From Paenibacillus xylanilyticus (GTDB taxonomy: Bacteria > Bacillota > Bacilli > Paenibacillales > Paenibacillaceae), in NCBI RefSeq assembly GCF_009664365.1, contig NZ_CP044310.1, positions 755,001-819,000 of the forward strand: 64,000 nucleotides of DNA, in the 5' to 3' direction. Below the pieces are notes generated by a model. The model saw only the letters and a program-made list of their open reading frames with translations. It was not told the DNA's origin and searched no databases. The translations under genes were made by a program, and so were the position numbers. Below, in pieces: positions 48,425 to 56,842 of the stretch (positions are counted from its first letter, which is position 1; every line of letters begins with the position of its first letter).

Positions 48425-48468
48425 ATTGTATAGTTCAAAAGTCTTTTTGTTTGTGATAAAAATCACAA
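48425..48468 (-). promoter_or_regulatory. doxX promoter with CRP/FNR-type site
   Basis: On the minus strand TTGTGATTTTTATCACAA (48468-48451) is a perfect palindrome matching TGTGA-N6-TCACA, the CRP/FNR-family consensus used by Bacillus Fnr. The -10 is TACAAT (48430-48425). With a start near 48418 the site is centred about 41.5 bp upstream, the class II activator position. Confidence 0.7.
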
Positions 48469-48565
48469 TCTAATTCAAATTTTAAGTAAGCTTTTATGAG
48501 TTCACATTTTAGACATAAGTGATTGCCAACTCATCGTTTCAAATTCTTATTCGTGGGGTAGAAAA

Positions 48566-48694
48566 ATGCCCTTATATCAAAGACAAATGGTGGTACGTGT
48601 GATTAAATGGAAAGAAAAACGTGAAATGGTTATCCGCATCCAGAAACAACCACACCTTAGACCTGGGCCATTGTACAGGAGGTACAACAATTGA
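48566..48694 (+). CDS. Possible 42-aa upstream ORF coupled to the YerB gene
   Basis: An in-frame ATG gives 42 basic residues (MPLYQRQMVVRVIKWKEKRE...). GGGG lies 7-8 nt upstream, and the stop overlaps the TTG start of the next gene as TTGA. No family recognised. Coupling geometry is the main support; it could be chance. Confidence 0.3.
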   Translation: MPLYQRQMVVRVIKWKEKREMVIRIQKQPHLRPGPLYRRYNN

Positions 48695-49770
48695 AGTCAT
48701 TCAAATGGAAGAAGGCAGCGTCTGCTGCATCATTACTGATTCTCGCCATAAGCATGGTAGCTTGTCAAAGTAAGGAAGCAGCGCAGCCGCCGGAGCCGGA
48801 AGCGGTCCCTGCGCCTGTAGAAGTGGAACAAGAGACCCAAGAACCTGCAGTTCCGAAGTTCACCGCGCCGCTGACTGGCTTGCCGGTTGAAGAGGCTATC
48901 ACGCAGAGGCCGCTCGCGGTCATGATTAACAATGCACCTGCAGCCCGGCCCCAGTCCGGCCTGAGCTCGGCAGATATCATTATTGAGGTGCTCGCAGAGG
49001 GAGGAATTACCCGGTTCATTGCGATCTTCCAGAGTCAGGGCGGTGCAGAGACCGTAGGACCCGTACGGAGTATTCGTCCGTATCTGATTGAACTGGGTGA
49101 GAGTTATGATGGCGTACTTGTACATGCGGGCGGTAGTCCAGACGCTTATTCCATTTTGCAAAAACAGCAGAAGCAGCACATGGATGAAATATCGAACAGC
49201 GGACCTTACTTCTGGCGTTCTTCGGATCGGAAGGCACCACATAATCTGTATACTTCAGCGGACAAGCTTAGAGAAGGAGCGGACATTAAGGGGTATAGCC
49301 ACGATACCGAATCTCCCGTCTACATCTATAATGAGGAAGGCTCAACTTCATCAGGAGAATCTGCAGCTCAATTTGATATTCATTATTTATTAGATAGTTA
49401 CCGGGTGACGTATGATTATGATGAAGTTAGCGGACGATATATGAGACTGGTGAATGGGAAGCCCGATCAGGATCAGGATAATGGAGAGCAGATTGGAGCA
49501 GCGAATATTATTGTAGCGGGCGCAGATCACAAGGTGCTCGACAGCGTTGGCCGATTGTCCGTCAATGTTGATCAGGGCGGAGAAGCGATGCTGTTTCAAA
49601 AAGGGAAGATGGTTCGCGGTGAGTGGGTGAAGAAACCGGGTGATATTATTCGTTTTATGCAAAATGGGACAGAGGCAGCCCTGGTTCCAGGCCAGACCTT
49701 TATCAGTATCGTTCCGAACCAACCTGACTTTGCAAGTCATATTGAAGTCCAGAATCAAGTTCAAAATTAA
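48691..49770 (+). CDS. yerB: DUF3048 lipoprotein, YerB-like
   Basis: 359 residues. The N-terminus KSFKWKKAASAASLLILAIS followed by MVAC is a lipoprotein signal peptide, cleaved before Cys25. After a Pro/Glu/Val-rich linker (about 26-60), the DUF3048 domain contains RPLAVMINNAPAARPQSGL, GGITRFIAIFQS, GPVRSIRPYLIELG, and a C-terminal half with PGDIIRFMQNGTEA. Start TTG with AGGAGGT 7 nt upstream. YerB of B. subtilis is the named relative; activity unknown, anchored on the outer face of the membrane. A yerC homologue lies 6 kb downstream rather than adjacent. Confidence 0.87.
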   Translation: MKSFKWKKAASAASLLILAISMVACQSKEAAQPPEPEAVPAPVEVEQETQEPAVPKFTAPLTGLPVEEAITQRPLAVMINNAPAARPQSGLSSADIIIEVLAEGGITRFIAIFQSQGGAETVGPVRSIRPYLIELGESYDGVLVHAGGSPDAYSILQKQQKQHMDEISNSGPYFWRSSDRKAPHNLYTSADKLREGADIKGYSHDTESPVYIYNEEGSTSSGESAAQFDIHYLLDSYRVTYDYDEVSGRYMRLVNGKPDQDQDNGEQIGAANIIVAGADHKVLDSVGRLSVNVDQGGEAMLFQKGKMVRGEWVKKPGDIIRFMQNGTEAALVPGQTFISIVPNQPDFASHIEVQNQVQN

Positions 49771-50052
49771 GGTTGAATGCAAGAGTAAATTCCTTCGCTT
49801 GCTTCATTAATATGCGGGCCAAAATCGAAAGTCGGATCCTGTCGGTTCGTGTTTTGTAAACGCAGTGTAAAATCTGAGCATCATTTTTCCATCCATTCCA
49901 AATAATTAAGATTCATTTCAGATTAATGTGATAAGAATATAAAAAAGGATCGCAGCTTTTGTACAAACCATGAAACAAATATGATAAGATATCAAAGGTT
50001 GTCATTTCATGTTTCACGGTTATCAGCAATTTCTCGTAAAGGGGATAGGACG

Positions 50053-50667
50053 ATGAAGATAAAGAAGAAGGATATATTTTTCGAAACATTAGAGAATATG
50101 GCGGATACTGTCGTACAGGCGGCTGACTATTTCTCTGAGCATGTTTCCAACCTTCAGGATGTAACTCTGTTTACCAATGAAATGAAAAAATATGAGTCCA
50201 AGTGCGATGACTATGTGCATACGATCATTATGGAGCTCAACAAAACATTCATTACGCCGATCGAGCGTGATGACATCATGGAATTGACAACAACACTTGA
50301 TGACGTATTGGACGGGCTTGAAGCAACAGCTTCCCGTTTCTATATGTACCAACTGACTGACCCGGATGAATTCATCGTGCAGTTCGCTGAGATTTTGCGC
50401 CAATCGGCTTACGAAATTCAAAAAGCGATCCATTTGCTGTCCCAGAAAAAATTGCTGGCGATCCGCGAATATACAATTCGTCTGAACGATCTGGAGAACC
50501 AGGGCGACGAAGTATTGCGCATGTGCATCAAGCATCTCTTCGCTACCGTGTCTGATCCGATTGAACTGATCAAGCGCAAGGAAATTTACGAGCGTCTTGA
50601 GACAACTACGGATGCTTGTGAAGATGTAGCCAACATGCTGGAATCCATCATTATGCGTAATTCTTAA
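50053..50667 (+). CDS. DUF47 / PhoU-like Pit accessory protein
   Basis: 204-residue, almost wholly helical cytosolic protein of the DUF47 (YkaA) family. KKKDIFFETLENMADTVVQAADYF is the typical start, and it has PhoU-like acidic metal-binding helices (KYESKCDDYVHTI, LTTTLDDVLDGLEATA, TTDACEDVANMLE). ATG 50053 follows GGGGATAGG; a longer frame from 49981 has no family similarity. The Pit transporter begins 14 nt after its stop. This is the standard phosphate-transporter accessory pairing; it probably modulates Pit activity. Confidence 0.92.
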   Translation: MKIKKKDIFFETLENMADTVVQAADYFSEHVSNLQDVTLFTNEMKKYESKCDDYVHTIIMELNKTFITPIERDDIMELTTTLDDVLDGLEATASRFYMYQLTDPDEFIVQFAEILRQSAYEIQKAIHLLSQKKLLAIREYTIRLNDLENQGDEVLRMCIKHLFATVSDPIELIKRKEIYERLETTTDACEDVANMLESIIMRNS

Positions 50668-50681
50668 GGAGCCAGAGAATA

Positions 50682-51671
50682 ATGGAAACAACGATTTGGG
50701 TATTAGGTATAGTCGTCTTCCTTGCACTGGCGTTTGACTTCATCAACGGTTTTCACGACACGGCGAATGCCATTGCAACTTCGGTCTCCACTCGGGCACT
50801 AACCCCGCGACGGGCGATCATTCTCGCAGCGGTCATGAACTTTGTCGGTGCGATGATGTTTACGGGAGTAGCGAAGACGATCGGAGGAAGTGTTACAGAC
50901 CCCACGAAGCTGGATAACGGGATAGAGGTCGTCATAGTCACCTTGATTGCCGCGATTATCTGGAACCTCGTGACCTGGTGGTTTGGGATTCCTTCTTCTT
51001 CCTCACACGCATTGATCGGGGCACTTGCCGGCGCAGTATTTGTTGGTGCAGGTTCCGATAAAGTAAAATGGGGCGGATTCATCGAGATCGTCGAGGGGCT
51101 TTTGTTATCCCCGCTGATTGCATTTGCCATAGGTTATGTGGTCATGACCATTCTCAAATATATTTTTGCCAAACGCAGTCCGCACACCGTGAACAAGGGT
51201 TTCCGTACGGTACAGATTTTCACGGCTGCACTGCAGGCGTTCACGCATGGTACGAATGATGCGCAGAAGGCCATGGGGATTATTACATTTGCGCTCGTCG
51301 CAGCAGGTGTGCAGGATCATCTTGAAGTTCCGCTCTGGGTTAAAATCTCTGCGGCAACGGCGATGGCACTGGGTACTTCCATTGGTGGTTGGAAAATCAT
51401 CAAAACGATGGGGACCAAGATCTTCAAAATTGAACCGATTAACGGTTTTGCTGCCGATTTGTCCGCGGCTTCCGTTATATTCACGGCAACACTGCTGCAT
51501 CTTCCAGTAAGTACAACGCACGCTATTACATCCGCCATTCTGGGTGTAGGTTCTGCGAAGCGTTTCTCTGCTGTTAAATGGGGCTTGGCTGGACGTATCG
51601 TAATTACGTGGTTCATTACCATTCCGATTACGGCTGTACTCGCAGGCTTGCTGTACTGGATTATTTTCTAA
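50682..51671 (+). CDS. pit: Inorganic phosphate transporter (PiT family)
   Basis: 329-residue polytopic membrane protein, low-affinity phosphate/proton or metal-phosphate symporter. The two PiT signatures are present: NGFHDTANAIATSVSTRAL (about residues 22-40) and GTNDAQKAMGIIT (about 190-202). SSSSHALIGALAGA and PVSTTHAITSAILGVG are the internal-repeat reentrant motifs. About ten hydrophobic segments. Ribosome binding site AAGGAGCC. Forms an operon with the preceding DUF47 gene, followed by the DnaA-box-like array and then a terminator. Confidence 0.95.
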   Translation: METTIWVLGIVVFLALAFDFINGFHDTANAIATSVSTRALTPRRAIILAAVMNFVGAMMFTGVAKTIGGSVTDPTKLDNGIEVVIVTLIAAIIWNLVTWWFGIPSSSSHALIGALAGAVFVGAGSDKVKWGGFIEIVEGLLLSPLIAFAIGYVVMTILKYIFAKRSPHTVNKGFRTVQIFTAALQAFTHGTNDAQKAMGIITFALVAAGVQDHLEVPLWVKISAATAMALGTSIGGWKIIKTMGTKIFKIEPINGFAADLSAASVIFTATLLHLPVSTTHAITSAILGVGSAKRFSAVKWGLAGRIVITWFITIPITAVLAGLLYWIIF

Positions 51672-51725
51672 GAAAGTGATCTGAAGAGTCATTCGGGGAC
51701 CGACTGGAACAGCTGTTCATAACTG

Positions 51726-51876
51726 TGTGAATATCGGGATATGTGGACAATTTTTTAATTATAAGATAGAGAAGCCTGTGCATGAACGTGTGGACAGGCT
51801 GGATATGTGGATAGCCATCCGTGGAATGATAAACCAAACGTAAGATTATCCTGTGGATACAGGGAACTGTGGATAG
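51726..51876 (-). promoter_or_regulatory. Array of six DnaA-box-like sites
   Basis: TGTGAATAT (51726), TGTGGACAA (51742), TGTGGACAG (51789), TGTGGATAG (51806), TGTGGATAC (51852) and TGTGGATAG (51868) are all in one orientation; the reverse complement resembles TTATCCACA, the DnaA box. Boxes form three pairs (16-17 bp within a pair), repeating every 63 bp. It lies in the pit 3' region; no dnaA or dnaN is near. Rest of the 360-nt gap: terminator at 51887 and about 120 nt before corA with a TTGACA (51959) but no matched -10. Confidence 0.65.
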
Positions 51877-51886
51877 GGAATGAGAG

Positions 51887-51910
51887 AAGCCAACAGGGTT
51901 GGCTTTTTTT
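51887..51910 (+). terminator. Terminator of the DUF47-pit operon
   Basis: AAGCCAAC-AGG-GTTGGCTT followed by a run of T, 11 nt after the last DnaA-like box. Confidence 0.88.
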
Positions 51911-52031
51911 GTTGTCCTTGTAGTAAGGGGTTTGGTGGATATTATGGTTGTTATGGCGTTGACAGGAGACGGTTCGAGCATGAAGTTATACAATAGCGTA
52001 AAGGATATAGGACAAGGACGTGGTCTAATTT

Positions 52032-52991
52032 ATGATTCGTACACTCGCCATCACACGAGATCATCAGGTCTCCATCAATACTCCCCTGACACAGCTGGAC
52101 CTGCAGGATTATGCCTGGGTCTGGGCAGATTTCAACCAGCCTTCGGAGGAAGAAAGCCGACTGCTGGATACATATTTTCATTTTCACCCCTTGGCGATCG
52201 AGGATTGTCTGCATGTGCTGCAGCGCCCGAAGCTGGACTACTACGATAATTTACAGTTTCTTGTGCTGCACGCGCTTAATCCAACTACTCTGGAAGCGGA
52301 AGAAGTGGATTTGTTCCTGGGGGCCAACTTCCTCGTTTCCTTTCATCATGGTGTACTGGAAGAGGTGGATGAAGCATGGGAGCGCATTCTGCATCATGCA
52401 CATGAACGTACCATCTGGGCACGTGGCCCGGTGGCTGCTGCCTACACCGTGATGGACAAGCTTGTCGATCATTACTTCCCGTCGCTGTTTGCGATTGAGG
52501 ATGAGCTGGCTGAACTGGAGAACCGGGGTGGCCAGGAATCCGTGGAAGACTTGATGAATCAGGTGTTTGACCTGCGCAGCCGGCTGCTGAAGCTTAGACG
52601 AACCGTGGTACCCATGCGGGATCTGCTCTACCGGGTGATCAACTCGCAGCATGTGCAGCGGACAGGGGAGCATACGGCGTATTTTACAGATATCTATGAC
52701 CATCTGCTGAAGCTGACGGACATGATCGAGGCGGACCGGGAGATGACCTCGGATCTGCGGGACAGTTATATCTCCCTGAATTCCAACCGGATGAATCAGA
52801 TCATGAAGACACTCACCGTTATTACAACCGTATTCATGCCGCTGACGCTGATTGCCGGCATTTATGGCATGAACTTCGCCTACATGCCGGAGCTCCAGTG
52901 GAAGTTCGGATATGGTGCCGTGCTGCTGCTGATGTTTGTGCTCGGAGGGAGCATGGTTGCCTGGTTTGTGAAGCGCGGATGGTTTAAATAA
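52032..52991 (+). CDS. corA: CorA family magnesium transporter
   Basis: 319 residues. A long cytosolic N-terminal alpha/beta funnel domain (1-255) is followed by two C-terminal membrane helices (about 260-282 and 290-312), with the selectivity signature GMN in YGMNFAYMPE between them. The preceding long helix (SLNSNRMNQIMKTLTVITTVFMPLTLIAG) is typical. Pentameric magnesium or cobalt channel. The Shine-Dalgarno is weak (AAGGAC 14 nt upstream). It could be the divergent zinc-transport subgroup, but nothing favours that. Confidence 0.94.
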   Translation: MIRTLAITRDHQVSINTPLTQLDLQDYAWVWADFNQPSEEESRLLDTYFHFHPLAIEDCLHVLQRPKLDYYDNLQFLVLHALNPTTLEAEEVDLFLGANFLVSFHHGVLEEVDEAWERILHHAHERTIWARGPVAAAYTVMDKLVDHYFPSLFAIEDELAELENRGGQESVEDLMNQVFDLRSRLLKLRRTVVPMRDLLYRVINSQHVQRTGEHTAYFTDIYDHLLKLTDMIEADREMTSDLRDSYISLNSNRMNQIMKTLTVITTVFMPLTLIAGIYGMNFAYMPELQWKFGYGAVLLLMFVLGGSMVAWFVKRGWFK

Positions 52992-53038
52992 AAAATCTAT
53001 ATATAGAAGTGGTAATAAGGTTACGGAAATAGGATGTA

Positions 53039-53097
53039 ACGAAGCGATGATCTTTTTGTGCCTTGTTGTACCCGGGCCAAAGAGATCATCGCTTGTT
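53039..53097 (+). terminator. Large hairpin after corA
   Basis: AAGCGATGATCTTTTT pairs with AAAGAGATCATCGCTT around a 21-nt loop. It is followed by GTTGTCTGTTC, not a clean T-run. Probably the corA transcript end. The rest of the 315-nt gap to the convergent alkC gene shows nothing further. Confidence 0.7.
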
Positions 53098-53306
53098 GTC
53101 TGTTCAAGAAAGTGAATGTTGAAGCTTCAATACTGTGGTTGCAGTGCGTATCTTCTATAGTTGGGTGTACCGAAAATGATCATCAAACGAAGCGAGTCTA
53201 TGACAGACAGGTATTCCGTTAAGGGGGATATCCATGATATCCACATGTGAATATCTTTTTATCCGGGGTTGTGGGCTGTTAATAACTTATTGACGCAATC
53301 CGGTTG

Positions 53307-54392
53307 TTATTCTTCAAGAACGAAAGTTGCCGAAGCAGTAGGTTGTCCATTGACCACGATCGTCAAAGTATGAAGTCCGGCATAGTAACGTCTGGTGGTA
53401 ATCACCTTGAACGATTGCTTCGTAGCGACCTTGCTTCTCCCCGCAGGATATGTTTTATCCGAGCATTTGAAACGTTTGGGGGCCTGCTTGCCACTCGCCT
53501 TCATATATCCAATCTCATATTCAATCCGCAGCATTTGAGGCTGCCCACTCTCATTGACCACATCGAACGAGAATTCCAGCTCTTCGCCAACGGCAATCGT
53601 ATCCCGTGCAAGCTGAAGCTGCTCAACGTGCACGGCATCCTGCTCAACATAGCCAAAGAGGGCGAGGGCTTTGGGATGCCCCTTTTTGAGCAGTGAGCGG
53701 CTTGCGTGGCGGACAATCCAGTCGGTATGTGGATGATGACCGTACCAGGTGGAGGCGAGATCCAGAACCAGATCAGGATGGTCTTTCGAGATATCGTTGA
53801 GATGGTTGGCTACACTTTTCCGTACATAGAGGGACTCGTCCTGTTTCAAGGCGTGGAGAATGGGAAGTGTTGGTGTTGGATCTGCAATCAAACTGCGCAG
53901 CTTGGAACCCCATGGCAGGATAGGGCGGCTTCCTTCGCTGGCAAGTCTGCGAATATGCTCGTTGTCACTACTTGTCCATTCCATCATCCGTCTCAACGTC
54001 TCGATCGGATACCGTTCAATAAACGGGCGCACCGCAAACTCCGAGCTGGAATAAGGTGTGAAGACCGTCAGGTACTTCATGGACAATTCATAATGTTCAG
54101 GCGCTAGTCCGTTCACCTCGATATAATCAGGGACAAACAAATACTCAACCCCTCGCAGCTGTGGTGCCGCCTGTTCGAGGACATGCAGCGCTTCCTCATA
54201 GGAAGAGGGCAGTACTTCAGTCAGGGCCTGTGTAATGCGGCGAATACGTGCCTTGAATTCTGCCTGTTCCCAGCCTTCGGCAAACACGAGATCACGAAAA
54301 TGAGCCTTATCCAGGGCAGGGTAATATTGATGCAGCAGTTCGCCGGTCCGATCAATTAATCCGGGCGTATATTTATCCTTAAACAGTTCCAT
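53307..54392 (-). CDS. DNA alkylation repair glycosylase, AlkC-like
   Basis: 361 residues. The first about 245 residues are HEAT-like helical repeats (YPIETLRRMMEWTSSDNEHIRRLASEG, RKSVANHLNDISKDHPDLVLDL, IVRHASRSLLKKGHPKAL), as in the AlkC/AlkD glycosylases that excise N3-methyladenine without base flipping. The C-terminal about 110 residues are beta-rich (ELEFSFDVVNESGQPQ, YYAGLHTLTIVVNGQPTASATFVLE) and correspond to the Ig-like domain found in one AlkC subgroup. AAGGAGGC precedes the ATG. Cytosolic base-excision repair of alkylated DNA; family call firm, subtype by architecture. Confidence 0.88.
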   Translation of the reverse strand: MELFKDKYTPGLIDRTGELLHQYYPALDKAHFRDLVFAEGWEQAEFKARIRRITQALTEVLPSSYEEALHVLEQAAPQLRGVEYLFVPDYIEVNGLAPEHYELSMKYLTVFTPYSSSEFAVRPFIERYPIETLRRMMEWTSSDNEHIRRLASEGSRPILPWGSKLRSLIADPTPTLPILHALKQDESLYVRKSVANHLNDISKDHPDLVLDLASTWYGHHPHTDWIVRHASRSLLKKGHPKALALFGYVEQDAVHVEQLQLARDTIAVGEELEFSFDVVNESGQPQMLRIEYEIGYMKASGKQAPKRFKCSDKTYPAGRSKVATKQSFKVITTRRYYAGLHTLTIVVNGQPTASATFVLEE

Positions 54393-54537
54393 GGTCCGCC
54401 TCCTTTATCTACTACCCAGTATACCTTAATTTACAGGAATAAGAACATAGGTTCCTGATTTTTTTATTTGAGATATTTTATATCAGATAGGAGTGTACAG
54501 TTAAGGCAATAACCGGGCATGCTCGTAAAGAAGGTGA

Positions 54538-54570
54538 AGGCACCTTCCTTATTCAAGGGAGAGGTGCCTG
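54538..54570 (-). terminator. Candidate terminator of the YqfQ-like gene
   Basis: On the minus strand AGGCACCT and AAGGTGCCT pair, followed by TCACCTTCTTTA, a weak T-tract. Confidence 0.55.
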
Positions 54571-54579
54571 AGGAAATGG

Positions 54580-55215
54580 TTAACGTTTGCTGCTTGGGGG
54601 ACGGCGCTTGGTGGAAGTTGTTTTGCGACGAGTGGTATTACTGCTGCGGCGACGAGGTGTAGTCGTAGTAGACTTCTTGCGGCGTTTGCGCGGCCGGGGC
54701 GGTGTGTATTCCTCATAGTCGGCCTCAGCAGGGCTGCTCTTGTTTTTCCCTTTTCCAAAAGGCAGGATGCCCATAACAAGCTTCATCATAGGGGCCATTT
54801 GCTGAATGCCGCCGACAACCTTCTGCATTTTACCAATGCCGCTCATAATACCGTCGATTCCGCCGAAGCGGTCGATCATTCCTTTTAATTCACCAAGATT
54901 GGCCAGTGAGAACCCGGAACTGCTGGAAGCCGCAGGTGTCTCAACAGGAACTGGAGGAGCAACAGGGGCGCCGCCGCCAAACAGGTTACCCCCAGGTGCG
55001 CCTTGCCCGTAAGGTACAAGTGCAGATGCCTCCACTTCACCGTAGACCGGATAGTAGGGTTCTACTCCGGGGTACACCGGCTGAACTGGGGTTTCATTCA
55101 ATGAACGCTGTACCGCACCGGGCGGAGCATAGGCAGAAGTGTGCGCCTGTCGCTGTGAATAGGAAGACGGACGCTGCCGTGGTGTGGGCTGGCGATGATA
55201 ATAATGCTGTGGCAT
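54580..55215 (-). CDS. VrrA/YqfQ-like low-complexity protein
   Basis: 211 residues. The N-terminal 100 are Tyr/Pro/Gln-rich (MPQHYYHRQPTPRQRPS, PVYPGVEPYYPVYG), followed by a short conserved hydrophobic core (GIDGIMSGIGKMQKVVGGIQ, MMKLVMGILPFGKGK). A very basic Lys/Arg/Ser/Thr tail (RPRKRRKKSTTTTPRRRSS) ends the protein. This three-part pattern fits the VrrA/YqfQ group of Bacillales proteins, often linked to spores, but that is family knowledge, not seen here. AGAAGGAACG is about 12 nt before the ATG. Function unknown. Confidence 0.7.
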   Translation of the reverse strand: MPQHYYHRQPTPRQRPSSYSQRQAHTSAYAPPGAVQRSLNETPVQPVYPGVEPYYPVYGEVEASALVPYGQGAPGGNLFGGGAPVAPPVPVETPAASSSSGFSLANLGELKGMIDRFGGIDGIMSGIGKMQKVVGGIQQMAPMMKLVMGILPFGKGKNKSSPAEADYEEYTPPRPRKRRKKSTTTTPRRRSSNTTRRKTTSTKRRPPSSKR

Positions 55216-55672
55216 GAACGATCACGTTCCTTCTATATGGATTTCGGAAATGCGTTCCTTCAACTGTCAGGTCCAATAGGCGTGAACAGACCTTGATGGA
55301 ACTCCCTTTTGCTATACTGTATGTCATTCGCGGAGAGACGGCGTAGGCGGGTGTCACGGAAAACGGGATATTTGCGGAATTGGGCGCAGGGGACAAGGGA
55401 GGATCACAATCCTGGAAAAGGGAAGCGTGTACACAAAATTGTAACAATTAGGAGGGTTAAATCCCTACGTAAGTAATCGGGAATATACAGGTGAAAAATG
55501 GGATATATCGCAGGAATTATGGTTGGTGTCCACGTGTGGAGGACAATAGTACCTAATGGAAGCGGTAACATGTATTTTTATTCTGTAGTGCGTGAAATCG
55601 TTAACGCTTGAAATACCAACTCAGTGTGAGTACAATGAAGGTACACAGTAACCGCTAGGGGATGATGATGAA
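55216..55672. other. 457-nt intergenic region with yerC promoter
   Basis: Near its right end TTGAAA (55608-55613), 17-nt spacer, TACAAT (55631-55636) form the yerC promoter. A TATACT near 55313 has no -35 at correct spacing. Nothing else could be assigned in this stretch. Confidence 0.6.
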
Positions 55673-55963
55673 ATGCAGCTGAAAAAGCTAAATGATAAAA
55701 GTATTGAACAACTATTTGAGGCCATTCTCACTCTGAAAGATATTGAAGAGTGCTACGTGTTTTTTGATGACCTCTGCACGGTAAACGAGATTCAATCCAT
55801 GTCCCAGCGGCTGGAAGTTGCTCGTATGCTTGGTAAAGGCAACACGTATAATCAGATCGAAGCAGAGACAGGAGCTAGTACAGCTACGATCTCCCGCGTG
55901 AAGCGCTGCCTGAACTATGGCAATGATGGTTATAAAATGACATTAGAACGTCTGGGTCGCTAA
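55673..55963 (+). CDS. yerC: YerC/YecD family TrpR-related regulator
   Basis: 96-residue cytosolic DNA-binding protein with the TrpR-like helix-turn-helix (about 45-85): EIQSMSQRLEVARMLGKGNT, then YNQIEAETGASTATISRVKRC. The N-terminal DKSIEQLFEAILTLKDIEEC is typical of YerC. AGGGG lies 11 nt before the ATG, and a SigA-type promoter sits 37 nt upstream. The role of YerC is poorly known; no tryptophan genes are near. Tightly followed by the cbiX-like gene (1 nt gap), suggesting co-expression. Confidence 0.92.
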   Translation: MQLKKLNDKSIEQLFEAILTLKDIEECYVFFDDLCTVNEIQSMSQRLEVARMLGKGNTYNQIEAETGASTATISRVKRCLNYGNDGYKMTLERLGR

Positions 55964-55964
55964 G

Positions 55965-56750
55965 ATGAAGAAACCGGGTGTACTGATCATTAGTCACGGT
56001 TCTCAGGAGCAGACCTGGGTAGAATCCGTCGATGACGCGGTCTCCCGGCTTAATCTGCCTGACGATCTGCCTGTTGAAGCTTCATTTCTTGAACTTGTGG
56101 AAGGACGCCTGATCCAGGACGGTATCAACCGACTGGAAGCACAGAGCGTAACCGATATATTGGTCGTACCGCTATTCGTTTCATCTGGCAGCACTCATGT
56201 GGATGAAATTGAATATGCGATCGGCGCGAAGGAAGCACCGGAACGGGAAACGGATCTGGAACCCTTTCAGGTAACTGCAAGGGTACATTTCGGTTATCCT
56301 GTGGATAACGACCCGGATATTGCCGTGATGGTGTGGGATAAGGTGAAATCGCTGTCCCGGGAGCCGAAGCAGGAGACGATTCTACTGGTTGGGCACGGGA
56401 GCATTCACGATGGATTCCGTCAGCGCTGGGAGACAGGCATCTCCTCACTCGCACAGCGGGTACAGGATGTCAGTGGCGTTGCCCATACGGATTATGCACT
56501 CCTCAATCCGGAGAGTGTATATGACAAGGCGAAATACTGGAGCCAGGAGCAGGGAACCCGCGTTATTGTGGCGCCGCTGTTTTTGAGTGCCGGCTATTTT
56601 ACTATGAACGTCATTCCAGGCAGGCTGAAGGAACTGGACTATGCGTACAGCGGTGAGACGCTGCTGCCGCATCCGCTTCTGGGGAACTGGCTGGAGCGTC
56701 AAATTCAACTTTTACTGGACAAATGTAATGAGGGTAAGGCCCTTTCGTAA
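55965..56750 (+). CDS. Sirohydrochlorin chelatase (CbiX family)
   Basis: 261 residues with two tandem CbiX-type half-domains: VLIISHGSQEQTWVES with His9 as metal-binding candidate, and LLVGHGSIHDGFRQRW in the second half (His about 145). The core VTDILVVPLFVSSGSTHVDEIEYA and RVIVAPLFLSAGYFTMNVIPGR are the structural repeats. It would insert iron, cobalt or nickel into sirohydrochlorin for siroheme or cobalamin; the metal is not readable. One base separates it from yerC, with no obvious Shine-Dalgarno, so translation is probably coupled. Confidence 0.88.
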   Translation: MKKPGVLIISHGSQEQTWVESVDDAVSRLNLPDDLPVEASFLELVEGRLIQDGINRLEAQSVTDILVVPLFVSSGSTHVDEIEYAIGAKEAPERETDLEPFQVTARVHFGYPVDNDPDIAVMVWDKVKSLSREPKQETILLVGHGSIHDGFRQRWETGISSLAQRVQDVSGVAHTDYALLNPESVYDKAKYWSQEQGTRVIVAPLFLSAGYFTMNVIPGRLKELDYAYSGETLLPHPLLGNWLERQIQLLLDKCNEGKALS

Positions 56751-56780
56751 GAAGGGGACGAGCACTTTAAAATTATAGAC

Positions 56781-56814
56781 AAGAAAACCACGTCCTTCGG
56801 ACGTGGTTTTCTTA
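56781..56814. terminator. Bidirectional terminator, cbiX / tetR
   Basis: AAGAAAACCACGTCC and GGACGTGGTTTTCTT form a perfect 15-bp stem around TTC. Confidence 0.95.
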
Positions 56815-56842
56815 TTGCGGCTGGTGTTGCTTGAGGTGGAGC

